From Pacificispira spongiicola (lineage in GTDB: Bacteria; Pseudomonadota; Alphaproteobacteria; UBA8366; Aestuariispiraceae), in NCBI RefSeq assembly GCF_012926505.1, contig NZ_JABBNT010000001.1, forward strand, positions 62,001 to 126,000: a stretch of DNA of 64,000 nt, given 5' to 3'. Made by a program: the position numbers and the translations under genes. The notes below the pieces were generated by a model that ran no database searches, was not told the DNA's origin, and saw nothing but the letters and a program-made list of their open reading frames with translations. Positions 16,931 to 25,472 of the stretch are shown here, one piece after another (positions within the stretch are counted from its first letter, which is position 1; each line of letters begins with the position of its first letter).

Positions 16931-16958
16931 AATGGCTCCGCAATAAAGCGGAGCCATT
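16931..16958 (-). terminator. Terminator of clpA, possibly bidirectional
   Basis: AATGGCTCCGC and GCGGAGCCATT pair perfectly (11 bp, 6-nt loop). On the minus strand the hairpin is followed by ATTCTTTTTC, which suits clpA termination. The plus side lacks a T-run but may still slow transcription from the island. Confidence 0.8.
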
Positions 16959-16983
16959 AAGCTCTAAACTATAGTCATGCACC

Positions 16984-19305
16984 TCAGGCCTTCTCGCCCT
17001 TCTTCGTGCCTTTTTTGGACTTCGACTTTTTCGCCGGTGTATCCGGGAAGGCGAAGCGGAGTTTGTTTTCCGCCTTGTCGACGTCGACCAGGACCGACCC
17101 GCCATTGGACAGCTTGCCGAACAGCAGTTCTTCGGCCAGCGGGCGTTTGATGTGTTCCTGGATGACGCGGGCGAGCGGGCGGGCGCCGTAGCGGTCGCTG
17201 TAGCCCTTGTCGCCGAGCCAGACGCGGGCCTCGTCCGTCAGGTCGATGGTCACGTCGCGTTCGGCAAGCTGGGTTTCCAACTGGATGACGAACTTGTCGA
17301 CAACGCGGCCGATAACGTCCTTGGACAGGGACGCGAACGGGATGATGGCATCCAGACGGTTGCGGAATTCCGGCGTGAACAGGCGTTCGATCGCTTCCGT
17401 ATCCTCGCCTTCCCGCTTTTCCCGGCCGAAGCCTATGGCGGGCTTTGCCATATCCGTCGCCCCGGCATTCGTCGTCATGATCAGAACGACGTTTCGGAAG
17501 TCGACCGACTTGCCGTTATTGTCCGTCAGCTTGCCGTGATCCATGACCTGCAACAGGACGTTGAACAGGTCCGGATGGGCCTTTTCGATTTCGTCCAGCA
17601 GCAGCACGCAATGCGGCGTCTGATCGATGGCGTCGGTCAACAGACCGCCCTGGTCGAAGCCGACATAGCCCGGGGGCGCGCCGATCAGACGGGACACGGT
17701 GTGCCGTTCCATATATTCTGACATGTCGAAGCGCTTGAGCTCGACGCCCATGGTGCGGGCCAGTTGCTTCGCCACTTCCGTCTTGCCGACGCCGGTCGGG
17801 CCGGAGAACAGGTAGGACCCGATCGGCTTTTCCGGTTCACGCAGGCCCGCACGGGCCAGCTTGATCGCGGAGGTGAGCGCGTCGATCGCCTGATCCTGGC
17901 CATAGACCATGGTCTTGAGGTCGGATTCGAGGTTGGACAGCGCGTCGCGGTCGTCGCGGCTGACCTGTTTCGGGGGGATGCGCGCAATCTTCGCGACCAC
18001 GGCTTCCACATCCTTGGTGCCGATCTGTTTCTTCCGCTTGCTTTCGGCCAGCAGCATCTGGGCCGCGCCGACCTCGTCGATCACGTCGATCGCCTTGTCC
18101 GGCAGCTTGCGGTCGTTGATGTAGCGCGAGGACAGTTCCACCGCCGTCTTGATCGCATCCTGGGTATATTTCACCCCGTGATGCTCCTCGTAATAGGGTT
18201 TCAGGCCCATAAGGATCTTGATCGAATCCTCGACCGACGGTTCGGTCACGTCGATCTTCTGGAAACGGCGGGCCAGCGCCCGATCCTTTTCGAAGTGACC
18301 GCGATATTCCTTATAGGTCGTGGACCCGATGCAGCGCAGGGAACCGTTCTGCAAGGCGGGTTTCAGAAGGTTGGACGCGTCCATCGCGCCGCCCGTGGTC
18401 GCCCCGGCGCCGATCACCGTGTGAATTTCGTCGATGAACAGGATCGCGCCGTCGGTCTGTTCCAGTTCCTTCATCACGGCCTTCAGCCGTTCTTCGAAGT
18501 CGCCGCGATATCGCGTCCCGGCCAGCAACGAGCCCATGTCGAGCGAGAAGATGGTGCAGGTCGCCAGCACGTCCGGCACGTCCAGTTCGACAATGCGCTT
18601 CGCCAGCCCTTCGGCGATGGCGGTCTTGCCAACGCCCGGATCGCCGACCAGCAGCGGGTTGTTCTTGGTCCGGCGGCACAGGACCTGAATGACGCGTTCC
18701 ACTTCCTGCGTTCGTCCGATCAGCGGATCGATCTTCCCCTCGCCCGCCTTCTTGTTCAGATCGACGCAATAGGCGTCCAGCGCCTCATGCCCCGACTTGT
18801 TCACATCTTCGGCCTTCGCGTCTTCTTCCGTCCCGGACGGGGCGGCCTGGGTCGGGTTCGGTTCCTGACCCGGCACCTTCGCAATGCCGTGGGAGATGTA
18901 GTTCACCGCGTCGAACCGCGTCATATCCTGAAGCTGCAGGAAATAGACTGCGTGGCTTTCGCGTTCGGAGAAGATGGCGACCAGGACATTCGCGCCCGTC
19001 ACTTCTTCCCGGCCAGAGGATTGCACATGGATCGCCGCGCGTTGCAGCACCCGCTGGAACCCGGCGGTCGGCTTGGGATCCTCGCTCAACAACGTGACCA
19101 GATTGCTGAGGTCGTTGTCGATATAATCCGCCAGGTTGCCCGTCAGCTTTTCCATATCGATGCCGCAGGCCCGCATGACGGCAATCGCGTCCTGATCCTC
19201 GGTAAGGGCCAGCAGGAGATGTTCCAGCGTGGCGTATTCGTGATTACGCTCCCCGGCCAGCGTGAGGGCCCGGTGCAGCGTCTGTTCGAGAACCTTGGAC
19301 AGCAT
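16984..19305 (-). CDS. clpA: ATP-dependent Clp protease ATPase subunit ClpA
   Basis: The 773-residue AAA+ unfoldase feeds substrates to ClpP. It has the N-terminal double Clp repeat (residues 1-140) that binds ClpS, D1 Walker [14 protein letters not shown], Walker [14 protein letters not shown]2 Walker [14 protein letters not shown] and Walker [13 protein letters not shown] lysine-rich tail ends the protein. It follows clpS by 146 bp in the same direction, the usual pairing for N-end-rule degradation. Length and motif order are normal. Confidence 0.97.
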   Translation of the reverse strand: MLSKVLEQTLHRALTLAGERNHEYATLEHLLLALTEDQDAIAVMRACGIDMEKLTGNLADYIDNDLSNLVTLLSEDPKPTAGFQRVLQRAAIHVQSSGREEVTGANVLVAIFSERESHAVYFLQLQDMTRFDAVNYISHGIAKVPGQEPNPTQAAPSGTEEDAKAEDVNKSGHEALDAYCVDLNKKAGEGKIDPLIGRTQEVERVIQVLCRRTKNNPLLVGDPGVGKTAIAEGLAKRIVELDVPDVLATCTIFSLDMGSLLAGTRYRGDFEERLKAVMKELEQTDGAILFIDEIHTVIGAGATTGGAMDASNLLKPALQNGSLRCIGSTTYKEYRGHFEKDRALARRFQKIDVTEPSVEDSIKILMGLKPYYEEHHGVKYTQDAIKTAVELSSRYINDRKLPDKAIDVIDEVGAAQMLLAESKRKKQIGTKDVEAVVAKIARIPPKQVSRDDRDALSNLESDLKTMVYGQDQAIDALTSAIKLARAGLREPEKPIGSYLFSGPTGVGKTEVAKQLARTMGVELKRFDMSEYMERHTVSRLIGAPPGYVGFDQGGLLTDAIDQTPHCVLLLDEIEKAHPDLFNVLLQVMDHGKLTDNNGKSVDFRNVVLIMTTNAGATDMAKPAIGFGREKREGEDTEAIERLFTPEFRNRLDAIIPFASLSKDVIGRVVDKFVIQLETQLAERDVTIDLTDEARVWLGDKGYSDRYGARPLARVIQEHIKRPLAEELLFGKLSNGGSVLVDVDKAENKLRFAFPDTPAKKSKSKKGTKKGEKA

Positions 19306-19451
19306 ATACCCGTCTCCTTACGTTTCCGGAGCGGTCTGCCGGACGGGGATGCCCGGCTTCGGCCGATCCGGTACCTTGCAAAGGCCCGCCCGCGCCGTTC
19401 CGATTTGAAACGTCCCGACGGGGACGCGGGAAACACGGGCCTTTGGAACCT

Positions 19452-19826
19452 CTATTCCTTCTCCAGCGTACACTGAAGCGGATGTCCTTCCTTGCGGGCC
19501 ATGTCCATGACCTGGGTCGCCTTCGTTTCGGCCACCTCATAGGTATAGACGCCGCAGATACCGACACCGCGGTTATGCACGTGAAGCATGATCTGGGTCG
19601 CTTCTTCGCGAGTCTTACCGAAGAACCTTTCTAGGACGTAAACGACGAACTCCATCGGTGTGTAGTCGTCGTTCAGCATCAAAACCTTGTACATGGACGG
19701 TTTCTGGGTTTTGGGACGCGTTTTGGTTACGACGCCCGTACCCGGCGCACCGTTTCCGCCACCGTCCTGATCGTCCCCGCCGTCCGGACCGGAGGCGAAA
19801 ACCCGTATGTCCCAATCGATCGTCAT
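19452..19826 (-). CDS. clpS: ClpA adaptor protein ClpS
   Basis: The core (about residues 35-124) has the N-degron-binding motif [22 protein letters not shown] and the later [22 protein letters not shown], both diagnostic. ClpS recruits N-end-rule substrates to ClpA. The start is uncertain: 19826 (MTIDWD, 124 residues) was chosen over a GTG at 19880, which would add 18 residues; neither has a good ribosome-binding site. The N-terminal stretch before the core is Gly/Asp-rich and probably disordered. Confidence 0.93.
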   Translation of the reverse strand: MTIDWDIRVFASGPDGGDDQDGGGNGAPGTGVVTKTRPKTQKPSMYKVLMLNDDYTPMEFVVYVLERFFGKTREEATQIMLHVHNRGVGICGVYTYEVAETKATQVMDMARKEGHPLQCTLEKE

Positions 19827-20078
19827 TGTCGCTTCGACCGTTACTTTCTTAACTGCCGGAATCCGGCTGATTACCGTCACGGGATAGGACGATGCGCCAA
19901 TTGTGCACCGCCGTCCCCACAGAAGATTATATTGTGCGATTCATCGCCATTCAAAGGGGCGATTTTCAAGAGAATCGTGACAAGGGACGTTTCATGGTGA
20001 TCCTGTTCTGTCGTATCAAGGGATACGGTAGCATAGGATACTCGCAAGCGTGTAACCGACTAATGGGGGACGGCACGG

Positions 20079-20462
20079 ATGGATTTCGTAAAACGGGACC
20101 CGCCCCGGCGGTTTACGGTCGGCGCAGCGGGGCAAATCGAACTGTCCGATTGCGGGACTGTCCGTCTGGACGCGGATGAACAGGTCACCTTCCATAGCGT
20201 ATCGGGTGGTACGGAAACCGCCTTCGACGTGACGCGAAAAAGTTTCGGATACTATGCGTCGAATTCGTTGAACGGCACCCTGCCCCGGCAAGGACTGCGA
20301 CCCGCTTTATGCCGGAACGAGGCCCACGGATTGCTCTACATGCTGTTCGTCGAAAAGGGGAAGGAGGCTGACTACGCCGCCTATCTGGACGCCGAGGGCA
20401 TGGTGCATCTGGGCTGGTTGGACGCCATAAACGCAATGCGCTTCCCGGCCCAGAAACCCTGA
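20079..20462 (+). CDS. Conserved hypothetical protein, 127 residues
   Basis: No family name can be assigned. The protein is soluble, with an N-terminal region that looks beta-rich and a central segment FDVTRKSFGYYASNSLNGTLPRQGLRPALCRNEAHGLLYMLFVEKG. The ordered, non-repetitive composition and normal codon use support a real gene, as do its position between a divergent clpS and a convergent small gene, and an in-frame ATG after a 198-bp leader. There is no signal peptide. Function unknown. Confidence 0.75.
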   Translation: MDFVKRDPPRRFTVGAAGQIELSDCGTVRLDADEQVTFHSVSGGTETAFDVTRKSFGYYASNSLNGTLPRQGLRPALCRNEAHGLLYMLFVEKGKEADYAAYLDAEGMVHLGWLDAINAMRFPAQKP

Positions 20463-20484
20463 CCGGAAAAGCGCCTCTCAACCG

Positions 20485-20760
20485 TTATTCAGTACCGATC
20501 CGCGGCGGGCCGCCCTTCGCCGCCTGGCTGGGACCGAAAGCCTTGTCCAGAACACGGGTCGAATCCTCGCCCAGCGCGATAGCTTCCGACAGCAGTCCCA
20601 GGATCTTAACGTTGTTCGCCAGAACGTGTTGGGCTTCCGGACGCGTATCGTCGGTGATCTTGGTGCAACGGATCAGCACATCCTTGCGGACGATGCGCAA
20701 TACCTCTTCCAGCTTGTGGCCATCCGGGCGTTCCTCCGAAACCAGGAAATGCGTCATCAT
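20485..20760 (-). CDS. Small conserved hypothetical protein, 91 residues
   Basis: The open frame is longer, but GAGAGGAGCC sits 6 bp upstream of the ATG at 20760, giving MMTHFLVSEERPDGHKLEEVLRIVR and so on. The sequence looks helical and includes DVLIRCTKITDDTRPEAQHVLANNVKIL. No signal peptide or membrane segment is visible. It is convergent with the gene at 20079. Function unknown. Confidence 0.65.
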   Translation of the reverse strand: MMTHFLVSEERPDGHKLEEVLRIVRKDVLIRCTKITDDTRPEAQHVLANNVKILGLLSEAIALGEDSTRVLDKAFGPSQAAKGGPPRIGTE

Positions 20761-20958
20761 GCAGGCTCCTCTCACTATGGCCTCGTTTTTCAAAGGAATA
20801 GCCCATTCGCATCGCCGCGTCGAATGGAACCGGCGACAAAGCGGTTGCATCCGGGGAAACACCCTAGTAAAAGCCGCCTCTGATACGGAATTCGCGCCAT
20901 GCCGATCAGGCTCTTTCCCAAGTGTCGGGCCGACGGACATCGCGCATAAAATGGAGCT

Positions 20959-21189
20959 ATGAGTTCGATGAAAAGCGAGATCCACCCGGAATACCATTGG
21001 ATCACCGTCACCATGACCGACGGGACCTCCTATAAGACCCGTTCGACCTGGGGCAAGGAAGGCGACGAGTTGAAGCTGGACATCGATCCGACCGGCCACC
21101 CGGCCTGGACCGGCGGCACGGGCAAGCTGATGGCGTCCGGCCAGCTGGACCGCTTCAACAAGCGTTTCGCCGGTTTCGGTCTGAAGTAA
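20959..21189 (+). CDS. rpmE: 50S ribosomal protein L31
   Basis: This 76-residue protein reads [30 protein letters not shown] followed by [13 protein letters not shown] and [11 protein letters not shown], a clear L31 match. It has no cysteine, so it is the zinc-free (C-) form. The start could be 20959 or the ATG at 20968, which matches most L31 N-termini (MKxxIHP). An intrinsic terminator follows at 21215. Confidence 0.95.
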   Translation: MSSMKSEIHPEYHWITVTMTDGTSYKTRSTWGKEGDELKLDIDPTGHPAWTGGTGKLMASGQLDRFNKRFAGFGLK

Positions 21190-21214
21190 GTTTCGGCACC
21201 ATGCCGGATGCTAG

Positions 21215-21238
21215 GGGCGGCCTTTCGGCCGCCCTTTT
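21215..21238 (+). terminator. Intrinsic terminator of rpmE
   Basis: GGGCGGCC pairs with GGCCGCCC around a TTTC loop and is followed by TTTT, 25 bp after the rpmE stop. Confidence 0.9.
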
Positions 21239-21248
21239 CGTTTGCCCT

Positions 21249-21278
21249 CTTGAATCCTGAAAACGCGTTTCCCAAATT
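21249..21278 (+). promoter_or_regulatory. Sigma-32 (RpoH)-like promoter for the small heat-shock gene
   Basis: CTTGAA (21249-21254) and CCCAAATT (21271-21278) are separated by 16 bp, close to the RpoH consensus CTTGAA / CCCATnT. It lies between the rpmE terminator and the hsp20 leader, leaving a 5-prime UTR of about 120 nt. Confidence 0.6.
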
Positions 21279-21289
21279 TGATGTGTCGA

Positions 21290-21405
21290 AAGGCGAAACC
21301 GGGAATGCCCGAACGGGGTTTCCGCGCCCAAGACGCAAGTTGGACCGTCGCCGAATGAACGGGACGGTCCGGGAACAGGTATCGCTCGATCTAAGGAGGA
21401 TCACC
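21290..21405 (+). promoter_or_regulatory. Possible ROSE-type RNA thermometer in the hsp20 leader
   Basis: The leader of about 120 nt ends in TCGCT (21382-21386), 6 nt before the Shine-Dalgarno AAGGAGG (21393-21399). The pattern U(U/C)GCU facing the Shine-Dalgarno is the ROSE hallmark. An upstream hairpin GGACCGTC / GACGGTCC also fits a multi-stem leader. Only the pattern is seen; folding was not computed. Confidence 0.5.
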
Positions 21406-21870
21406 ATGCGTGGATTCGATATGTCACCCCTTTTGCGCACCACCGTCGGCTTCGACCGTCTGGCCCGCACCCTGGACAGCCTTGCTACCGAACAAGTGCC
21501 GTCCTATCCGCCCTACAATATCGAAAAGCTGAATGACGACGATTACGTCATCACCATGGCCGTCGCCGGCTTTTCGCAGGACGAACTCGACATCGTCGTG
21601 AAGGAAAACACGCTGACGGTACGCGGCAAGACCACCGCCGACGACAATGCGGAGGAACGCCAGTTCCTGCACCGTGGCATCGCGGCGCGGGCCTTCGAAC
21701 GTCATTTCAGCCTCGCCGACCATATCAAGGTCGCGGACGCCCGTCTGGAAAACGGCCTTCTGCACGTATCGCTGAAACGCGAAGTGCCGGAAGAAGCCAA
21801 GCCGCGGTCGATCCCGATTGCGACCAACGCAATCGGCAAGCAAAAGACCATCGAGCAGAAGGCCGCGTAA
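21406..21870 (+). CDS. Small heat-shock protein (Hsp20/IbpA class)
   Basis: This 154-residue ATP-independent holdase has the alpha-crystallin domain from about residue 35 (YPPYNIEKLNDDDYVITMAVAGF) to about 130 (ARLENGLLHVSLKREVPEE), with the C-terminal anchor RSIPI that docks into neighbouring subunits. The short N-terminal arm MRGFDMSPLLRTTVGFDRL is the bacterial class A form. An upstream frame to 21208 runs through the leader and was rejected in favour of the ATG 6 bp after AAGGAGG. Heat control is likely at both promoter and leader level. A strong terminator follows. Confidence 0.93.
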   Translation: MRGFDMSPLLRTTVGFDRLARTLDSLATEQVPSYPPYNIEKLNDDDYVITMAVAGFSQDELDIVVKENTLTVRGKTTADDNAEERQFLHRGIAARAFERHFSLADHIKVADARLENGLLHVSLKREVPEEAKPRSIPIATNAIGKQKTIEQKAA

Positions 21871-21896
21871 CGCGCCTTCCCAATCAAGAGACGATA

Positions 21897-21928
21897 CAGG
21901 CGCCGGGAACGATCCCGGCGCCTGTTTT
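21897..21928 (+). terminator. Intrinsic terminator of hsp20
   Basis: CAGGCGCCGGG pairs perfectly with CCCGGCGCCTG (11 bp, 6-nt loop) followed by TTTT. It separates hsp20 from the convergent gbcB and may serve both. Confidence 0.88.
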
Positions 21929-21933
21929 CCTAT

Positions 21934-23019
21934 TTAGACTTCGACTTCGACGGCGCCGATCGGCTGGGAGCAGCAGGCGAGCACGAAACCGTCGGCGATT
22001 TCGTCATCCGTGATGCCGCCGTTATGGACCATATGCACCTCGCCCTTGGTCTTCTTGACCTTGCAGGTGCCGCAGACCCCGAACTGGCAGGCGGACGGAA
22101 TATTCAGCCCCGCTTCGCGTGCCACGGTCAGGATCGAATCCGTTTCCCGGCAATCCGCCTCCACCCCCGACAGGGCGAAGGTCAGGTGGGCAGTCGCTTC
22201 CTCGCTGGGGACGACATCGTCGTATTCCGGGACCTGTTCTTCGGTCCGGATCGGCGCGTGGAAGCTTTCCTCGTGATAGTGATCCATATCGAATCCGGCG
22301 ACGTTCAAAACGTCCCGGACGGCGCGCATGAACGGTTCAGGACCGCAGCAGAAGATTTCCCGTTCCATATAGTCCGGCGCCATCAATTCCAGCATCAGTT
22401 GGTTCAGGCGTCCGCGATACCCGGCCCAGGCGGCATAGGGGTCGTCTTCTTCCACCACGAAATGCAGCTTGATATCGGGAACGCGCTGCGACATGCGGCG
22501 CATTTCATTGGCGAACAGCAGTTCCGACGGACGCCGGGCGCAGTTGATCAGCGCGATATCCGTATGCTCCCCATTGTCGAACAGGTACCGGGTCATGGAC
22601 ATCATGGGGGTGATGCCCGAACCGGCACCGATGAACAGGTATTTGTCCGCCGAATACTTGGTGAAGGTGAAAATCCCGCCCGGCCCATAGGCGCGCAGGC
22701 GGTCCCCGACCTTCAGATTGTCGATCATCCAGCGCGTACCGATGCTGTCCGCCTGCGCCTTCACCGTCACGGAAATCGAAATCGGCCGCGACGGCGAGGA
22801 AGACAGGGTATAGGTCCGCAGGATCGGCTGCGGACCGACGGGTAGTTCAAGAGAAATGAACTGCCCCGGCTGATACAGGAACCAGCTGTCATCCGCCGTC
22901 TTGAAGCAGAACGTGACCGTATCCGGCGCTTCCGGGATGATCATCACGCAGACGAGTTCCTGCGAGTCCTTCCAATAAGCCCGCTCGTTCAGCGGCAGGT
23001 AGGTTCCTAGCTTCATCAT
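21934..23019 (-). CDS. gbcB: Glycine betaine monooxygenase reductase subunit
   Basis: This 361-residue flavoprotein passes electrons from NAD(P)H to the Rieske oxygenase GbcA. FAD binding is shown by RTYTLSSSPS (about 68-77), the nucleotide site by IGAGSGITPMMSM (about 129-141), and the C-terminal plant-type 2Fe-2S cluster by CQFGVCGTCKVKK plus a distal cysteine in LACCSQP. That domain order, with a short N-terminal extension, is typical of GbcB. It lies 4 bp after gbcA on the same strand. Related hybrid-cluster or stachydrine demethylase reductases are the main alternatives. Confidence 0.85.
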   Translation of the reverse strand: MMKLGTYLPLNERAYWKDSQELVCVMIIPEAPDTVTFCFKTADDSWFLYQPGQFISLELPVGPQPILRTYTLSSSPSRPISISVTVKAQADSIGTRWMIDNLKVGDRLRAYGPGGIFTFTKYSADKYLFIGAGSGITPMMSMTRYLFDNGEHTDIALINCARRPSELLFANEMRRMSQRVPDIKLHFVVEEDDPYAAWAGYRGRLNQLMLELMAPDYMEREIFCCGPEPFMRAVRDVLNVAGFDMDHYHEESFHAPIRTEEQVPEYDDVVPSEEATAHLTFALSGVEADCRETDSILTVAREAGLNIPSACQFGVCGTCKVKKTKGEVHMVHNGGITDDEIADGFVLACCSQPIGAVEVEV

Positions 23020-23023
23020 CGGA

Positions 23024-24262
23024 TTATTCCGCCGCGGCCAGGAAAGAAGCCGCGTTAAGCTGCTTGCCGAACGCTTCGCAATACCAATCGACGAATTGGA
23101 TCACGCCGTCCTCATAGACCGGAGAATACGGCCCCGGTTCATAGGCCGGGGAATCGATGCCCATCTGGTTCTGCTCGACAAGGCGGCGGTCCTGGTCGTT
23201 GGTCGCGGTCCAGACTTCCGTCAGGGTCTTCAGATCGTAATCGACGCCTTCCACCGCATCCTTGTGAACCAGCCACTTGGTCGTCACCAGGGTTTCCTTC
23301 GGCCCGATCGGCGTGACCTGGAAGGTCACCGTGTGATCGCGCAACAGGTGGTTCCAGGTCGTCGGATAATGGAACAGAAGCATTGACCCGATCCGTTGTT
23401 CCCCGATCCCGCCCAAAGGCTTCGACACGGCGGGCTTGCCGGACATGGTGAAGCTTTCGGTGTCGCGGTTCAGGGGAACGCGCATGACGCGGTATTGGTT
23501 GTTGTCCGCGATTTGGAAGGTGCTGGGCAGGCCCGCCGCCTCACACCGGTCCCAGTGATTCTTCAACGTATCGTCGCCGTCCTGTCCGACGACGCCGGTG
23601 AAGGTCGGCGCATCGGAATAGGTGCGGCACAGTTCCGGGTGGGACCCGGAGCAATGATAGCATTCACGGTTATTTTCCCAGACCAGCTTCCAATTGCCTG
23701 CCTCGACGATGCTGCTGGAATGGGCCAGTTTCGCATCCTTCAACCCATGCGGCAGCATGTAGGGTTCGGCAACGGCGCGGAAGGCCTCAAAATCCGGGGC
23801 GTCCTCGGCGAAGCAGATGAAGATGTATCCGGCAAAGCTGCGACACTGAACCGGCTTCAGCGCATGCGCGGTCGGGTCGAAACTGGGGCCCATTTCGCGC
23901 GCGAACAGCAGCTTGCCTTCGGTATCGTAGGTCCACTGGTGATAAGGACAAACCAGACGCGGCGCGGACCCGCGATGGGACTGACACAAGCGGCTGCCGC
24001 GATGACGGCAGGAATTATGGAAGGCGCGGATTTCGCCGTCGGCGCTGCGGATGATGATCGCTTCCGCGCTGCCAACCTTATAGGTCACATAATCGCCGAC
24101 CTTCGGGATTTCGCAATCGTGTCCGGCGAACAGCCAATCGCGCTGGAACAGCATGTCCATTTCCAGATCGAAAATCGCCTGATCGGAATAAAGCCCCTGC
24201 GGCAGGGAATAGCCGGGCCGCCGCGATTCCAGCAATGCCTTGGCGTGAATAAGTGCGTCCAT
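23024..24262 (-). CDS. gbcA: Glycine betaine monooxygenase oxygenase subunit (Rieske)
   Basis: This 412-residue Rieske non-haem iron oxygenase demethylates glycine betaine to dimethylglycine and formaldehyde. The Rieske cluster ligands are Cys85/His87 (CRHRG) and Cys105/His108 (CPYHQW). The mononuclear iron site is seen as ENNRECYHCSGSHPE with His203 and His208. The N-terminal SLPQGLYSDQAIFDLEMDMLFQRDWLFAGHDCEIP part closely follows known GbcA. GAGGAG sits 8 bp before the ATG. A cobalamin riboswitch lies 160 bp upstream on the same strand. Stachydrine or another quaternary amine is an alternative substrate. Confidence 0.85.
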   Translation of the reverse strand: MDALIHAKALLESRRPGYSLPQGLYSDQAIFDLEMDMLFQRDWLFAGHDCEIPKVGDYVTYKVGSAEAIIIRSADGEIRAFHNSCRHRGSRLCQSHRGSAPRLVCPYHQWTYDTEGKLLFAREMGPSFDPTAHALKPVQCRSFAGYIFICFAEDAPDFEAFRAVAEPYMLPHGLKDAKLAHSSSIVEAGNWKLVWENNRECYHCSGSHPELCRTYSDAPTFTGVVGQDGDDTLKNHWDRCEAAGLPSTFQIADNNQYRVMRVPLNRDTESFTMSGKPAVSKPLGGIGEQRIGSMLLFHYPTTWNHLLRDHTVTFQVTPIGPKETLVTTKWLVHKDAVEGVDYDLKTLTEVWTATNDQDRRLVEQNQMGIDSPAYEPGPYSPVYEDGVIQFVDWYCEAFGKQLNAASFLAAAE

Positions 24263-24270
24263 ACCGAACT

Positions 24271-24341
24271 CTCCTCATTTGTCGGTCCGAACCGGTTTCC
24301 CCGGTCGGGTGTGGTATGGTCGCTGGTGAAGTCAGGAGGAG
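24271..24341 (-). promoter_or_regulatory. Possible Shine-Dalgarno sequestration upstream of gbcA
   Basis: The gbcA Shine-Dalgarno GAGGAG (24271-24276) is complementary to CTCCTC within 24334-24341 on the same RNA. Between the aptamer and this element is a 7-bp hairpin CGCCCGA/TCGGGCG without a U-run. This suggests translational rather than terminator control, but folding was not computed. Confidence 0.4.
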
Positions 24342-24421
24342 CCGTAACGTGTCCTCGCCCGACAATCGGGCGCACGTCCGTACCGCCTCAAGATCGCCAC
24401 CCGCGATCCAAGCGATGTCTG

Positions 24422-24623
24422 CTCAAGGCTGGTTTCCGGGCTAAGGAAGGGGCCATAGCCGGTTGCGGCGCCTTCTCAGGACATGCGCATGTCCCAATGG
24501 CTTTTGTGCCGCAATTATCCTCCCAATACCGTTGCGGGGGCAGCACCGGATTTTCACCGGTTTCCCACTTTTTATGACTTCCTGAAACGTCCGTCGGACG
24601 CCCTGGCCGCCAAGCACCTTAAG
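24422..24623 (-). promoter_or_regulatory. Cobalamin (adenosylcobalamin) riboswitch
   Basis: The minus-strand RNA carries the conserved core in order: GGGAAACCGGTG, AATCCGGTGCTG, CCCCGCAACGGTA, the B12 box GCCATTGGG (consensus GCCACTG), and the closing AGCCCGGAAACCAGCC. The ends CTTAAGG (24617-24623) and CCTTGAG (24422-24428) form a 7-bp P1 helix with one G-U pair. The core matches the class closely. It faces gbcA, which starts 160 bp downstream with no other supported gene between. Confidence 0.92.
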
Positions 24624-24839
24624 CCCGCACAACATGCCGCCGAATGAGGGGATCGAACTGACCGATTTGCGGCAATTTAAAATTCAACAGCGACGACGGA
24701 TTGTCGTCGGTGCGATTTTTCCCGCCGGATGTCCGAAACGATGGTTTCGATTCTCTAAGCCACCCGCGCAGGAAATCTCGGTTGCGCGTCCCCTGCCATT
24801 TGGCAAGATCGCGGGCGTCCCATTCCCACGGAGAAAAGA

Positions 24840-25472
24840 ATGTCCGACCTGACTTTGTATGACTGTCTGGAAAGCGGTAACGGCCACAAGGTACGACTGT
24901 TCTTGAGCCTACTGAACCGCGATTTCGACCTGGTCCTGGTCGATATTCACAAGGGCGAAACCCACACGCCGGAATTCCTGGCGATCAATCCGAACGGCAA
25001 GATTCCGGCGCTGAAACTGGGCGACGGACGGACGTTGAGCGAATCCAACGCGATCCTGTTCTATCTGGCGGAAGGCACCGACTATTTTCCGTCCGATCCG
25101 TTCAAGCGCGCCCAGGTGATGAGCTGGATGTTCTGGGAACAATATCAGCACGAACCGACCCTGGCGGTCGCGCGGTTCTGGTGTCATCACATGGAAATGA
25201 CACCGGAACGCAAGGCCCTGCTGGCCGAAAAGCGGGCGAAAGGCAACGACGCCCTGGCGCTGATGGAAAAGAATTTCATCCATGCCGACTGGTGCGTCGG
25301 CGACGACCCGACCATCGCAGATATCAGCCTTTATTCCTATACCAGCGTCTGCGAGGAAGGCGGCTTCGACCTGAAAGCCTATCCCGCCGTTCGGCGTTGG
25401 CTGGACCGTGTCGCCGCCCTGCCCGGCTTCATCCCGATGGAACCCTGGCCCATGGAACCCGGGACCGGCTGA
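24840..25472 (+). CDS. Glutathione S-transferase family protein
   Basis: This 210-residue protein has the N-terminal thioredoxin-like domain (LYDCLESGNGHKVRLFLSLLN; NGKIPALKLGDGRTLSESNAI with the cis-Pro and glutathione-binding Glu-Ser) and the C-terminal all-helical domain with ADISLYSYTS. A serine near residue 12 may activate glutathione. It has the length of bacterial GSTs. The next gene starts at the overlapping TGATG, so the two probably form an operon. Substrate unknown. Confidence 0.9.
   Translation: MSDLTLYDCLESGNGHKVRLFLSLLNRDFDLVLVDIHKGETHTPEFLAINPNGKIPALKLGDGRTLSESNAILFYLAEGTDYFPSDPFKRAQVMSWMFWEQYQHEPTLAVARFWCHHMEMTPERKALLAEKRAKGNDALALMEKNFIHADWCVGDDPTIADISLYSYTSVCEEGGFDLKAYPAVRRWLDRVAALPGFIPMEPWPMEPGTG

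Noticed and set aside
17764-19476. 570-codon plus-strand open frame opposite clpA
   Set aside because: Antisense shadow; composition is Arg/Gln/His-rich and matches no protein pattern, while clpA is unambiguous.
24634-24852. Plus-strand open frame between the riboswitch and the GST gene
   Set aside because: It overlaps the GST start, has no ribosome-binding site and no protein-like pattern.
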